Source of the DNA: an uncultured Clostridium sp.
GTDB taxonomy: Bacteria > Bacillota > Clostridia > Lachnospirales > Lachnospiraceae
Direction of reading: 5' to 3'
Length of the DNA: 23,255 nt
NCBI GenBank assembly: GCA_900552885.1
Contig: USBM01000005.1
Coordinates: 1 to 23,255, forward strand
The position numbers and the translations under genes are program-made. Of this stretch, positions 1 to 6,564 are shown one piece after another. How positions within the stretch are numbered: position 1 is the stretch's first letter; the number at the start of each line of letters is the position of its first letter. The notes beneath the pieces were generated by a model. That model was not told the origin of the DNA. It ran no database searches and saw only the letters and a program-made list of their open reading frames with translations.

Positions 1-145
1 CGCTTATTAGTAGGAGTGCTAGTACTGTTGCGTGCGAGTCGTAATGCGAATGTGCCTGCTGCAACATGACACCACCCTAAAGCCGGGTTCACAACCTAAA
101 ACATGCACGTCCGCCTTCACTTACGCTGTGCAAGGGTGATGGTAT
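1..145 (-). repeat. Intergenic repeat, copy A
   Basis: No coding region is visible here. The stretch begins directly behind the stop codon of the AIM24-like gene and, read on the minus strand, resembles the region behind the HD hydrolase gene near 19930-20018. Two blocks match. The first covers about 17 bases just after the stop codon and ends CCCTTGCA in both. The second is a core at about 28-58 (plus strand TGCGTGCGAGTC, then GTAATGCGAATG), which in copy B reads TGCATGCGAGTCC, then GTAACGCAATG. Copy A has roughly 65 extra bases between the two blocks. The boundary beyond base 1 is unknown because the window starts here. This is probably a dispersed intergenic element transcribed as a 3' tail; its function is unknown. 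Confidence 0.5.
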
Positions 146-826
146 CTAACTGCGGGATGGCATCATAGAAATGATGCGACCTGCAAAATCATTAAAGTTC
201 TGTGTCTGAAGAACAACTCTTCCCGGACCGGTCAGCTTGGTAAGGAAAAGTCCCTCCCCTCCGAAGAAGATATTGCCAAGTCCCTTAACCGTCTCAATCT
301 CATAGCTGACTGTTTTATCAAAAGCAACCACATTTCCGGTGTCAACTTTAATCACCTCGCCCGGTGCTAATTCCTTTACAACTTGATCACCGTCCACTTC
401 AAGAAAGGCATATCCTGATCCCTTAATGTCCTCTAAAATAAAGCCTTCACCACCAAATAATCCGGCAGAGAATTTCTTAGTTAAGGTAATGGATACATCC
501 ACTCCTTCCTGCGCACATAGGAATGCCCTCTTCTGTGCAATAATCCCCGGTGTACCGGTCAGATTCACAGCAATCACATCACCCGGAACTGTAGATCCGA
601 ATGCAACCTTTGCCCCATCTTTGTTCGATGTATAAGTTGCCATAAATAAAGATTCACCGGAAAGCATTCTTCCTAATCCCTTCATCAGACCACCCTTCGT
701 ATTGGTCTTCATCTCAATTCCTTCTGTCTGCCATATCATCCCACCACTCTGGGTATACATGGATTCTCCACGATCTAAAGTAATCTCCACCGCCGGTACT
801 GTCTTTCCTACAATCTCATACTGCAT
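146..826 (-). CDS. AIM24 / TIGR00266-like protein
   Basis: A 226-residue protein of the AIM24/TIGR00266 type: a beta-rich, glycine-rich fold with no known enzymatic role in bacteria. It begins with the family's typical opening (YEIVG, then a Glu-Ser-Met segment near residues 20-25 and SGGMIW shortly after). Repeated Gly-Gly-Glu-Gly turns occur (FGGEGFILEDIKGSG, FFGGEGLFLTKLTGPG), as expected for its internally repeated beta strands. There is no signal peptide or membrane helix, so it is probably cytoplasmic. The start was placed at the ATG at 824-826 because GAGGAGG lies about 8 bases upstream; a longer reading frame to 871 would have its ATG without that site. It has its own promoter and appears to be a single-gene unit. 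Family assignment is firm, function unknown. Confidence 0.85.
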   Translation of the reverse strand: MQYEIVGKTVPAVEITLDRGESMYTQSGGMIWQTEGIEMKTNTKGGLMKGLGRMLSGESLFMATYTSNKDGAKVAFGSTVPGDVIAVNLTGTPGIIAQKRAFLCAQEGVDVSITLTKKFSAGLFGGEGFILEDIKGSGYAFLEVDGDQVVKELAPGEVIKVDTGNVVAFDKTVSYEIETVKGLGNIFFGGEGLFLTKLTGPGRVVLQTQNFNDFAGRIISMMPSRS

Positions 827-887
827 AACCTTATCCTCCTCATACATATTACTTATCAATCCACCAATCACAAAGTGAATTGACTAT

Positions 888-916
888 ATTATACTGTATT
901 CACCCCACTTATACAA
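888..916 (-). promoter_or_regulatory. Promoter of AIM24-like gene
   Basis: On the minus strand a TTGTAT -35 (911-916) is followed after 17 bases by a perfect TATAAT -10 (888-893). This gives a leader of about 55 bases before the ATG at 826. The -35 matches consensus in only three positions. Confidence 0.5.
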
Positions 917-972
917 TATACAAACGAATCAGTATCTCAATCACACCCGAAAAATCACATTACAATTGGAAC

Positions 973-1767
973 TTATAATCCTCTGGATTTGCGTGTACAT
1001 GCTTTCATTGCCTCGAACACTGCACTTCTCATTCCCTTCTCTTCCAGCACTCGAACTGCTTCAATCGTAGTTCCGCCCGGAGAACATACCATATCTTTTA
1101 ATTCTCCCGGATGTTTTCCCGTCTCTAATACCATCTTGGCACTTCCAAGTACAGCCTGAGCTGCAAACTCGTACGCCTGTGCTCTTGGCATACCATCTGC
1201 CACCGCACCATCTGCCATGGCTTCAATAAACATGAATACATAAGCCGGAGAACTTCCACTTACCGAAGTTACTACATCCATTAAATGTTCCGGAATCACT
1301 TCACATTTACCAAAGCCACGTAGGATTCCGGTTACTGTATCTAACTCCTCCAGTGTTACGTTTTCATTACTGCAGGCGGCTGTAATTCCTTCCCCTACCA
1401 GTGCCGGTGTATTCGGCATTGTACGAACAATCTTAACCGCCTTGCCAAACTGCTCACCTAACCATGCCAACGTCTTACCCGGAGCAATCGTAATGATCAA
1501 CTGTTGTTCGTTCACAACATCTTTGATCTCTGCAATCACACTCTCATAAAACTGTGGTTTTACAGAAAGAACCAACACATCCACCTTACCTGCAACCTCT
1601 TTGTTATCGGTTGTCACTGTAATCCCCATCTCGCCGGCAATCTTATCGATGCTTGCCTGTGACAGGTCCGCTCCCATTATATCTTCTTTTGCTACAATAC
1701 CGTTACCTATAATTCCTTTGATCATTGCAGTAGCCATATTACCGCAGCCAATAAAACCTAACTTCAT
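973..1767 (-). CDS. proC: Pyrroline-5-carboxylate reductase
   Basis: A 264-residue enzyme that reduces pyrroline-5-carboxylate to proline with NAD(P)H, the last step of proline synthesis, in the cytoplasm. The N-terminal Rossmann motif GFIGCGNMATAM (residues 4-15) binds the cofactor. The mid-protein stretch VRTMPNTPALVGEG and the helical dimerisation part with SGSSPAYVFMFIEA and CSPGGTTIEAV are hallmarks of ProC, and the length is normal for the family. The start was set to the ATG at 1765-1767, eight bases behind AGGAGG; the ATG two codons upstream lies only two bases from that site and the one further up lacks a site. No proA or proB is nearby, so the proline pathway is split in this genome. 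It has its own extended -10 promoter. Confidence 0.97.
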   Translation of the reverse strand: MKLGFIGCGNMATAMIKGIIGNGIVAKEDIMGADLSQASIDKIAGEMGITVTTDNKEVAGKVDVLVLSVKPQFYESVIAEIKDVVNEQQLIITIAPGKTLAWLGEQFGKAVKIVRTMPNTPALVGEGITAACSNENVTLEELDTVTGILRGFGKCEVIPEHLMDVVTSVSGSSPAYVFMFIEAMADGAVADGMPRAQAYEFAAQAVLGSAKMVLETGKHPGELKDMVCSPGGTTIEAVRVLEEKGMRSAVFEAMKACTRKSRGL

Positions 1768-1802
1768 ATTCATATCCTCCTGTATTGTAATCATACTTTT
1801 TT

Positions 1803-1831
1803 ATTGTAGCACGAATCTCTGACATTGGCAT
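1803..1831 (-). promoter_or_regulatory. proC promoter (extended -10)
   Basis: Minus strand: -35 ATGCCA (1826-1831), 17-base spacer, -10 TACAAT (1803-1808) preceded by TGC, which makes an extended -10. Transcription would begin near 1796, leaving a leader of about 30 bases that holds the ribosome binding site of proC. Confidence 0.55.
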
Positions 1832-1892
1832 CTAATTTTCCTTATTTTTACCAGATATTATATTAACATCCTAAGTTTTTATGAAATTGGTA

Positions 1893-2111
1893 TCACTCCG
1901 TTGCCGACTTCACCAATGTGACAATCCCTCCAATGATAAGCAATACAATTGCGATATATATAGCGCCGGATAATGCCAATGCAATCAAAACAATCGGCAA
2001 AAAGACAACTGTAAATAGTATCTTCGTAATTCCCCATGCTGCCTTGATCGACCAGATCAGCAGCTTTCCAAAAACCATAATCATTAATATTATAAAGATA
2101 AGTGTAATCAT
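1893..2111 (-). CDS. Small hydrophobic membrane protein
   Basis: A 72-residue, almost entirely hydrophobic protein that I do not recognise. Two to three membrane segments can be drawn: about residues 3-21, 30-48 and 49-67, with a few Lys residues between them (K16, K23, K30) and a short charged tail (KSATE). An AAGGA ribosome binding site stands about 10 bases before the ATG at 2109-2111. A longer frame over the same DNA (1879-2157) reads as a Cys- and Tyr-rich product without membrane character and is taken as a shadow. The gene lies 65 bases downstream of another membrane protein gene (2177-2830) in the same direction, so the two may be one transcript. Function unknown. Confidence 0.65.
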   Translation of the reverse strand: MITLIFIILMIMVFGKLLIWSIKAAWGITKILFTVVFLPIVLIALALSGAIYIAIVLLIIGGIVTLVKSATE

Positions 2112-2176
2112 ATCTATTCATCCTTCTTTTCTCAAATGGCAGTACTGTTTCTTTCAATAATATATGTTAATGGGTT

Positions 2177-2830
2177 TCACATAAAATGTACCACAGCAAG
2201 ATAACCCAACCGAATCAATACTGCTATCATTGTTACCATTCCCATCCCAAAGATCATCACACCAATCCGTCGATTCGTCTGATTCGATTCTTTCTCATAT
2301 ACTTGATGTTTTGTTCTGGAATACATTAACCGGTATGGTGTACCAACAGGATACTTCTTAAGGCGTAGATCATGTGACAGATGATACTTATGCATACTGC
2401 CATCATAAGGATCTGCATATAATATAATCAATCTTCCATATCCCGGAAATACAGGTGTTCCGATCATCATGTCCTTTCCACAAACATATCCTTCAATCTC
2501 CATATCCAGCGTATCATTCTCAGCTACACCCTTTCGATATATCAGAATTCCTGCTCCTAATAATATTACACAAAACAATATTATAACAAACCCCTGCATC
2601 ATGTACCATACAAGTCCCTCTGTATTTACGACAATATACCCCTGTTCCTGTAATTCCTTCACAATCAAGAAAGAACCTATCACCACTAATATCACAGCAA
2701 AAGCTAATAACTGATAACAATTTTTTAACTTAGGAGCTGTCTCGTTCCGACATGCCCTTACGGCAATTATTAGTAAGACAATGCCTGTAAATACAATAAA
2801 AGCAGATTTTGCTATGTCAATTAAAAACAT
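2177..2830 (-). CDS. Four-helix membrane protein, DUF3592-like
   Basis: A 217-residue membrane protein. Three N-terminal membrane helices (about residues 7-24, 41-58 and 75-98) are followed by a soluble segment (about 105-182) and a last helix (about 189-212). The soluble part contains EIEGYVCGK, a tyrosine-rich strand, and KKYPVGTPYRLMYS, recalling the 'YPVG..V.V.Y.P' strand of DUF3592-type domains; this is pattern resemblance, not a database result. The start was set at the ATG at 2828-2830, seven bases behind GGGGAGGAG; the upstream ATG at the ORF edge overlaps that site and is unlikely. It lies 49 bases behind the nitroreductase gene and could be cotranscribed with it. Role unknown. Confidence 0.7.
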   Translation of the reverse strand: MFLIDIAKSAFIVFTGIVLLIIAVRACRNETAPKLKNCYQLLAFAVILVVIGSFLIVKELQEQGYIVVNTEGLVWYMMQGFVIILFCVILLGAGILIYRKGVAENDTLDMEIEGYVCGKDMMIGTPVFPGYGRLIILYADPYDGSMHKYHLSHDLRLKKYPVGTPYRLMYSRTKHQVYEKESNQTNRRIGVMIFGMGMVTMIAVLIRLGYLAVVHFM

Positions 2831-2879
2831 TAGCTTTCTCCTCCCCATCGCAGTTCCGATTTAATAATTATATACCTCT

Positions 2880-3404
2880 CTACTTCACATAGTACACATA
2901 ATTCTCTTTTCTTGGTGCTGCCTCACTCACCGGCGAAGCTGCATATCCTAATGCACAATGTCCGATTCCTTCATAGTCTCCTGTAATTCCAAGGTCACTC
3001 AGAATCTTCTTTCCAAACTCACTGTCAAACTCTTCTTTTGCTCTGTGAATCCAGATACTTGAGATACCAAGGCTCTCTGCCGCATTCAACAGATTACCCA
3101 TTACAAGTGCTCCATCATAGACATGAGTTGGCATATTCTTATCTGCTAACACAATCAATATGACCGGAGCCCCATAAAACGGATCGATATCCGCACCCAT
3201 AATCTTTGCGTTCTCTGCAGATATCTGATTTCTCAGCTTCTTATTGGTTACTGCAATAATGATCGGACTCTGCTTACCCATTCCCGTAGGTGCATAGGTT
3301 CCCGCCTTAATAATTGCCTGCAAATCTTCCTCGGATATCCTCTTATCCGGATCAAATGCTCTACAACTTCTTCTTGTCTCTAATACTTTCAATGTCTCAT
3401 TCAT
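2880..3404 (-). CDS. Nitroreductase-family flavoprotein
   Basis: A 174-residue member of the FMN-dependent nitroreductase superfamily, expected to be a cytoplasmic homodimer that uses NAD(P)H to reduce quinones, nitro compounds or similar electron acceptors; the true substrate is not evident. The N-terminal TRRSCRAF (residues 10-17) is the classic FMN-phosphate-binding segment, followed by AGTYAPTGMGKQSP (about 35-48). The middle helix with DGALVMGNLLNAAESLGISSIWI (about 97-119) and the C-terminal GIGHCALGY are typical. The length is on the short side but complete. AGGAGG stands 8 bases before the ATG. It has its own promoter upstream. Confidence 0.92.
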   Translation of the reverse strand: MNETLKVLETRRSCRAFDPDKRISEEDLQAIIKAGTYAPTGMGKQSPIIIAVTNKKLRNQISAENAKIMGADIDPFYGAPVILIVLADKNMPTHVYDGALVMGNLLNAAESLGISSIWIHRAKEEFDSEFGKKILSDLGITGDYEGIGHCALGYAASPVSEAAPRKENYVYYVK

Positions 3405-3467
3405 TCTAAAATCCTCCTATGCCTATGATTTGATATTATTCTACAATTTCATGTAACTCATCTATAT

Positions 3468-3496
3468 ATAATATAGCACGCTTCTACATCTGTCAC
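3468..3496 (-). promoter_or_regulatory. Promoter of nitroreductase gene
   Basis: Minus strand: -35 GTGACA (3491-3496), 17-base spacer, -10 TATTAT (3468-3473) inside an alternating TA stretch, so the exact -10 may be shifted by two bases. The leader is about 57 bases. Confidence 0.55.
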
Positions 3497-3532
3497 AATC
3501 TAATTTAAAAATTGAATATTATATTCCAATGC

Positions 3533-3571
3533 AAAAGAAAAGCGCAAGCTCATAATTGAACTTACGCTTTT
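3533..3571 (-). terminator. Terminator of histone-like gene
   Basis: An inverted repeat with arms at 3538-3551 and 3558-3571 and a six-base loop lies about 35 bases behind the stop codon at 3608. On the minus strand the AAAAGCG/CGCTTTT ends pair, with a mismatch, then an AAG/CTT pair, and a run of mostly T (TTTTCTTTTG) follows the stem. Since both flanks carry A or T runs it could also act on the other strand, but no plus-strand gene ends here. Confidence 0.75.
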
Positions 3572-3607
3572 GACACTCGTTACATAAAACATATAGCGGG
3601 CAATATC

Positions 3608-4159
3608 TTATAAATCTACGCTTCCCTGCTCACCATCAGCAGTATAGTATACTTTACCTTCTTCCGGCTTTACATAAATGTTAAGTTCTTTCACTGTCTT
3701 CTTACCAACGGCTGCAACAACCTTAGCAGTGATATCTGCTGTTGTTACCTCATATCCACAACACTGAATATATACATTCTCTGTCTTTTTTACAGCCGGC
3801 TTCTTAGCTGCTGTTGTTGTCTTCTTTGCCGGTGCCTTCTTAGCTGCTGTCTTAGTAGCTGTTGTCTTAGCTGGTGCCTTCTTCTCTGCTGCCTTTGTAG
3901 CTGTTGTCTTAGCCGGTGCTTTCTTCTCTGCTGCCTTTGTAGCTGTTGCCTTAGCCGGTGCCTTCTTAGCTGCTGCCTTTGTAGCTGTTGTCTTAGCTGG
4001 TGCCTTCTTCTCTGCTGCCTTTGCAGTTGTCTTTGTAGCTGCCGCCTTAGTCTCTGTTGTTTTTGTATCAGCCTTTGCTGCCTCTGCTGCTTTCGCTGCC
4101 TCTACTTTAGCCATAGCAGCTTTAACCTGATCCGCAGTACTCTTCTTTGTTGTTGCCAT
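3608..4159 (-). CDS. Ala/Lys-rich histone-like protein, DUF6465-like tail
   Basis: A 183-residue protein in three parts. Residues 1-46 are Ala/Lys/Thr-rich and probably helical. Residues 47-116 are five tandem 14-residue units (KAAEKKAPAKTTAT and variants) resembling the tail of eukaryotic histone H1 and of bacterial H1-like proteins. Residues about 128-183 form a small domain with VYIQCCGYEV, then LNIYVKPEEGKVYYTADGE, matching what I know of DUF6465 proteins of Lachnospiraceae. The highly basic repeat suggests DNA or RNA binding in the cytoplasm; this is inference. The start was set at the ATG at 4157-4159, behind GGAGG with a 9-base gap; the longer frame adds 24 hydrophobic residues with no ribosome site. 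It is a single-gene unit with its own terminator. A plausible promoter is TTGCAA, 17 bases, TAGTAT near 4210-4240. Confidence 0.85.
   Translation of the reverse strand: MATTKKSTADQVKAAMAKVEAAKAAEAAKADTKTTETKAAATKTTAKAAEKKAPAKTTATKAAAKKAPAKATATKAAEKKAPAKTTATKAAEKKAPAKTTATKTAAKKAPAKKTTTAAKKPAVKKTENVYIQCCGYEVTTADITAKVVAAVGKKTVKELNIYVKPEEGKVYYTADGEQGSVDL
3812..4021 (-). repeat. 42-bp in-frame tandem repeats
   Basis: Five consecutive 42-base units inside the histone-like gene, each coding one 14-residue KAAEKKAPAKTTAT-type unit. Units one, three and four encode the same peptide; unit two has A for E and A for T, and unit five diverges at its end (KTAAKKAPAKKTTT). Copy number is likely to vary between strains by slippage or recombination. 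Confidence 0.9.
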
Positions 4160-4330
4160 CTTAAATATCCTCCACTTTAATAAAAATATATGTATGTATA
4201 AAAAACTCAAGTTACACTTTAACAACCTCATACTACTCTATAAATTAAATATTTGCAACCTTTTCGCCCATTTTCTCTAGTATTTACAAGCATTTGAGAA
4301 AAAATGGAAAGTTTACAGACATTTTGCACA

Positions 4331-4364
4331 AAGAAAAAAGGAACCTGTTCGAACACAGATTCCT
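4331..4364 (-). terminator. Rubrerythrin terminator
   Basis: On the minus strand a 10-base stem (AGGAATCTGT with ACAGGTTCCT, one T-G pair) closes a six-base GTTCGA loop and runs straight into TTTTTTCTTT. It lies 31 bases behind the rubrerythrin stop codon and is a strong intrinsic terminator. Confidence 0.9.
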
Positions 4365-4394
4365 CTTACTTCTTCCTATTCTATTGCATATCTC

Positions 4395-4979
4395 TTACTT
4401 GAAGTATCTGTCAAGTAAGCCCTTAAGTGCTTTACCATGTCTGGCTTCGTCACGAGCCATCTCATGCACGGTGTCATGAATTGCATCTAAGTTGTTCTTC
4501 TTTGCACACTTTGCAAGATCTACCTTACCTGCTGTTGCACCAAACTCACAATCGACTCTCCATGCAAGATTCTCCTTGGTAGATGCTGTCATATTCGGCT
4601 CAAGATCCTGTCCTAACATCTCTGCAAACTTAGCTGCATGTTCGGCTTCTTCATAAGCTGCCTTCTCCCAGTAAAGACCGATCTCCGGATATCCTTCCCG
4701 ATGTGCAACACGCGCCATGCAAAGATACATACCAACCTCTGAGCACTCACCCTCAAAGTTCGCCTTCAACTGATCAAAGATAAACTTCTTGTCCTCTTCA
4801 CTGATCTCCGGATTATTCTTAACCGTTGATGCATATACACCAAACTCATGCTCTGCTGCAAGTGTAAGCTCGCCCTCTACTGCCTTAAACTTATCTGCTC
4901 CCACATGACATACCGGACACTCTGCTGGTGCCTGGTCTCCTTCATACACATAACCACATACTGTACATACAAACTTCAT
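4395..4979 (-). CDS. rbr: Reverse rubrerythrin
   Basis: A 194-residue non-haem iron protein that reduces hydrogen peroxide (and helps against oxygen) in anaerobes, taking electrons from NADH through a reductase and rubredoxin. The iron-binding rubredoxin-like segment is at the N-terminus (CxxC at 5/8 and CPVC at 21/24), whereas classic rubrerythrin has it at the C-terminus; this order defines the 'reverse' clostridial type. The ferritin-like di-iron domain follows, with EEAEH (110-114) and DEARH (177-181) as the paired Glu/His ligand motifs and FEGECSE (75-81) on the first helix. AAAGGAG stands eight bases before the ATG. It is a single-gene transcript with a consensus promoter, an operator over the start of transcription, and a terminator, which suggests tight inducible control. 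Confidence 0.93.
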   Translation of the reverse strand: MKFVCTVCGYVYEGDQAPAECPVCHVGADKFKAVEGELTLAAEHEFGVYASTVKNNPEISEEDKKFIFDQLKANFEGECSEVGMYLCMARVAHREGYPEIGLYWEKAAYEEAEHAAKFAEMLGQDLEPNMTASTKENLAWRVDCEFGATAGKVDLAKCAKKNNLDAIHDTVHEMARDEARHGKALKGLLDRYFK

Positions 4980-5034
4980 AACGTTATCTCCTTTACTAAT
5001 ATATTTTAATCAGATATACTGATCAATCGCGGTA

Positions 5035-5061
5035 CAATAACAGTAACAATTACTGTTATTG
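5035..5061. promoter_or_regulatory. Operator-like palindrome at the rubrerythrin promoter
   Basis: A perfect inverted repeat: arms CAATAACAGTAA (5035-5046) and TTACTGTTATTG (5050-5061) around a three-base spacer. It starts two bases downstream of the -10 box and so covers the expected transcription start. That is the place for a repressor site. A Fur/PerR-family or other peroxide- or redox-responsive regulator would fit the gene, but the sequence is not a clean match to the PerR, Fur or Rex boxes I know. Confidence 0.75.
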
Positions 5062-5063
5062 AT

Positions 5064-5092
5064 ATAATAACGTCATAAAATTAAAATGTCAA
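5064..5092 (-). promoter_or_regulatory. Rubrerythrin promoter
   Basis: Minus strand: a perfect TTGACA -35 (5087-5092), a 17-base spacer and a TATTAT -10 (5064-5069). Among the strongest promoters in the window by consensus. Leader of about 75 bases to the ATG at 4979. Confidence 0.85.
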
Positions 5093-5188
5093 GCACAATT
5101 TTTCATCTAACGAGAATAATTTTCAGTACCAAAATCAAAAGACAACCAGACCGCAAATTTCACAACCACAATTGCAACACCTTCCCTG

Positions 5189-6562
5189 TTAATTCAATAG
5201 AATGTTCACAACCTCTTTGAGATTCATACCATTGGAAGCCTTAATCAGTACCACATCCTCCGGTCGAAGCGTTGCCATCAGATAAATGGCTGCCTCTTCA
5301 TTATCCGAAAATGTATATACCTTAATCGGAGAATCATTCTCCTCTAACACGACTTTGATATTCTGTGCCAGTTCTCCTAATACTACCACTTCATCAACCG
5401 GCTTATCTAACAGGAATTGTCCGATCTCCCTGTGGTAAGCAACTTCATTCTCACCTAATTCAAACATGTCACCAAGCACTGCCACCCGCTTGCCCTCACA
5501 TGGCATATCACATAGCACATTGATACTTGCCTTCATGGAATCCGGGCTGGCATTATAGGTGTCGTCAATCATCGTAAACTTATGCTCAAGATGGATGATT
5601 CTCTGACGCTGTCCCTCAAAATCATGGAATGCACCTGCTGCCTGTTCCATTGAAATTCCATTCTCATGTGCAACCGCAATCGCAGCCACACAGTTACCAA
5701 CATTATGCTTACCAAGTGTATTCAGTGTTACCTCTACACGTTCCGATCCATGTACACAGGTAAAAGTAGTATAGCTGTCATGATATATAATATCCGTTGC
5801 ATAATAATCGCACCAGTCCTGTGTACCATAGAATAACGTCCGGCAGGTCAGATGTTCTGTCTCCACTGCGTCTTTCAGCAGGTTATCATCTCCATTTAGG
5901 AACAAGGTTCCGCCCTCTTTCATGGAATGTACAATACAAAGCTTCTGTTTGCAGATATTCTCCTGTGTCTTCATGAACTCAATATGTGCTACACCGATCG
6001 TCGTAACAACTGCCATATCCGGCTTCACCATGTCCGACAGAACATCCATCTGTCCTTCCTCACTGATTCCTAATTCTAACACCGCAATCTCCGCATCACT
6101 ACGCATACGGCTTAACGTAATCGGAACTCCAATCTGTGAATTCAGATTCTTCTCTGTATGATACGTATCCTTAGCCGAAGAAAGTGCCTGTGTGATCATC
6201 TCTCTGGTCGTTGTCTTACCTACACTTCCCGTCACCGCTACAACCGGAATGTCAATCAACCGTTCCCGGATTGCGGCTCCGATCCGCTGCAGGGCAGCAA
6301 CGGTATCATCTACCCGGATATATGGCTTATCCGCTACCACTACTCCATTATGCTGTGAAGTCAGCGTAGCCGCTCCCACCTCTAATGCAGACTCGATAAA
6401 ACGATGTGCATCGACCCGCTCTCCAATAATCGGAACAAACAGATCTCCTTCTTTGATAATCTTTGAATTGATACAGATATCGGTAACCGGTGTATTCTCA
6501 TCACCGCAAAGCAATACACCACCTGTCATTGCCACGATATCCTTTACTGTGATATTCTCCAT
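5189..6562 (-). CDS. murF: UDP-MurNAc-tripeptide--D-Ala-D-Ala ligase
   Basis: A 457-residue Mur ligase that uses ATP to join D-alanyl-D-alanine to UDP-MurNAc-tripeptide, the last cytoplasmic step of the peptidoglycan precursor pathway. The domain order is normal. The N-terminal substrate domain contains the typical ICINSKIIKEGDLFVPI stretch (about 29-45). The central ATPase has the P-loop TGSVGKTTT (111-119) and NLNSQIGVP (139-147). The C-terminal domain has DDTYNASPDSMKAS and AVLGDMFELGE. The length fits the family. The gene begins two bases behind the stop codon of the HAD phosphatase gene, with its GGAG inside that gene's last codons, so translation is probably coupled. No other mur or ddl gene is next to it. 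Confidence 0.97.
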   Translation of the reverse strand: MENITVKDIVAMTGGVLLCGDENTPVTDICINSKIIKEGDLFVPIIGERVDAHRFIESALEVGAATLTSQHNGVVVADKPYIRVDDTVAALQRIGAAIRERLIDIPVVAVTGSVGKTTTREMITQALSSAKDTYHTEKNLNSQIGVPITLSRMRSDAEIAVLELGISEEGQMDVLSDMVKPDMAVVTTIGVAHIEFMKTQENICKQKLCIVHSMKEGGTLFLNGDDNLLKDAVETEHLTCRTLFYGTQDWCDYYATDIIYHDSYTTFTCVHGSERVEVTLNTLGKHNVGNCVAAIAVAHENGISMEQAAGAFHDFEGQRQRIIHLEHKFTMIDDTYNASPDSMKASINVLCDMPCEGKRVAVLGDMFELGENEVAYHREIGQFLLDKPVDEVVVLGELAQNIKVVLEENDSPIKVYTFSDNEEAAIYLMATLRPEDVVLIKASNGMNLKEVVNILLN

Positions 6563-6564
6563 AA

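Noticed and set aside
1879..2157. Alternative 92-residue frame over the small membrane protein gene
   Set aside because: It lacks a ribosome site at its start and reads as a Tyr/Cys-rich mixed sequence, while the other frame is a coherent membrane protein with an AAGGA site.
3812..4021. Regular 42-base repeats that might suggest a CRISPR array
   Set aside because: The repeats are directly adjacent without unique spacers and keep an open frame that codes Lys/Ala/Pro-rich units.
4265..4310. TTTTCTC / GAGAAAA inverted repeat upstream of the histone-like gene
   Set aside because: Short, low-complexity arms with a long loop and imperfect flanks; no strong case for an operator.
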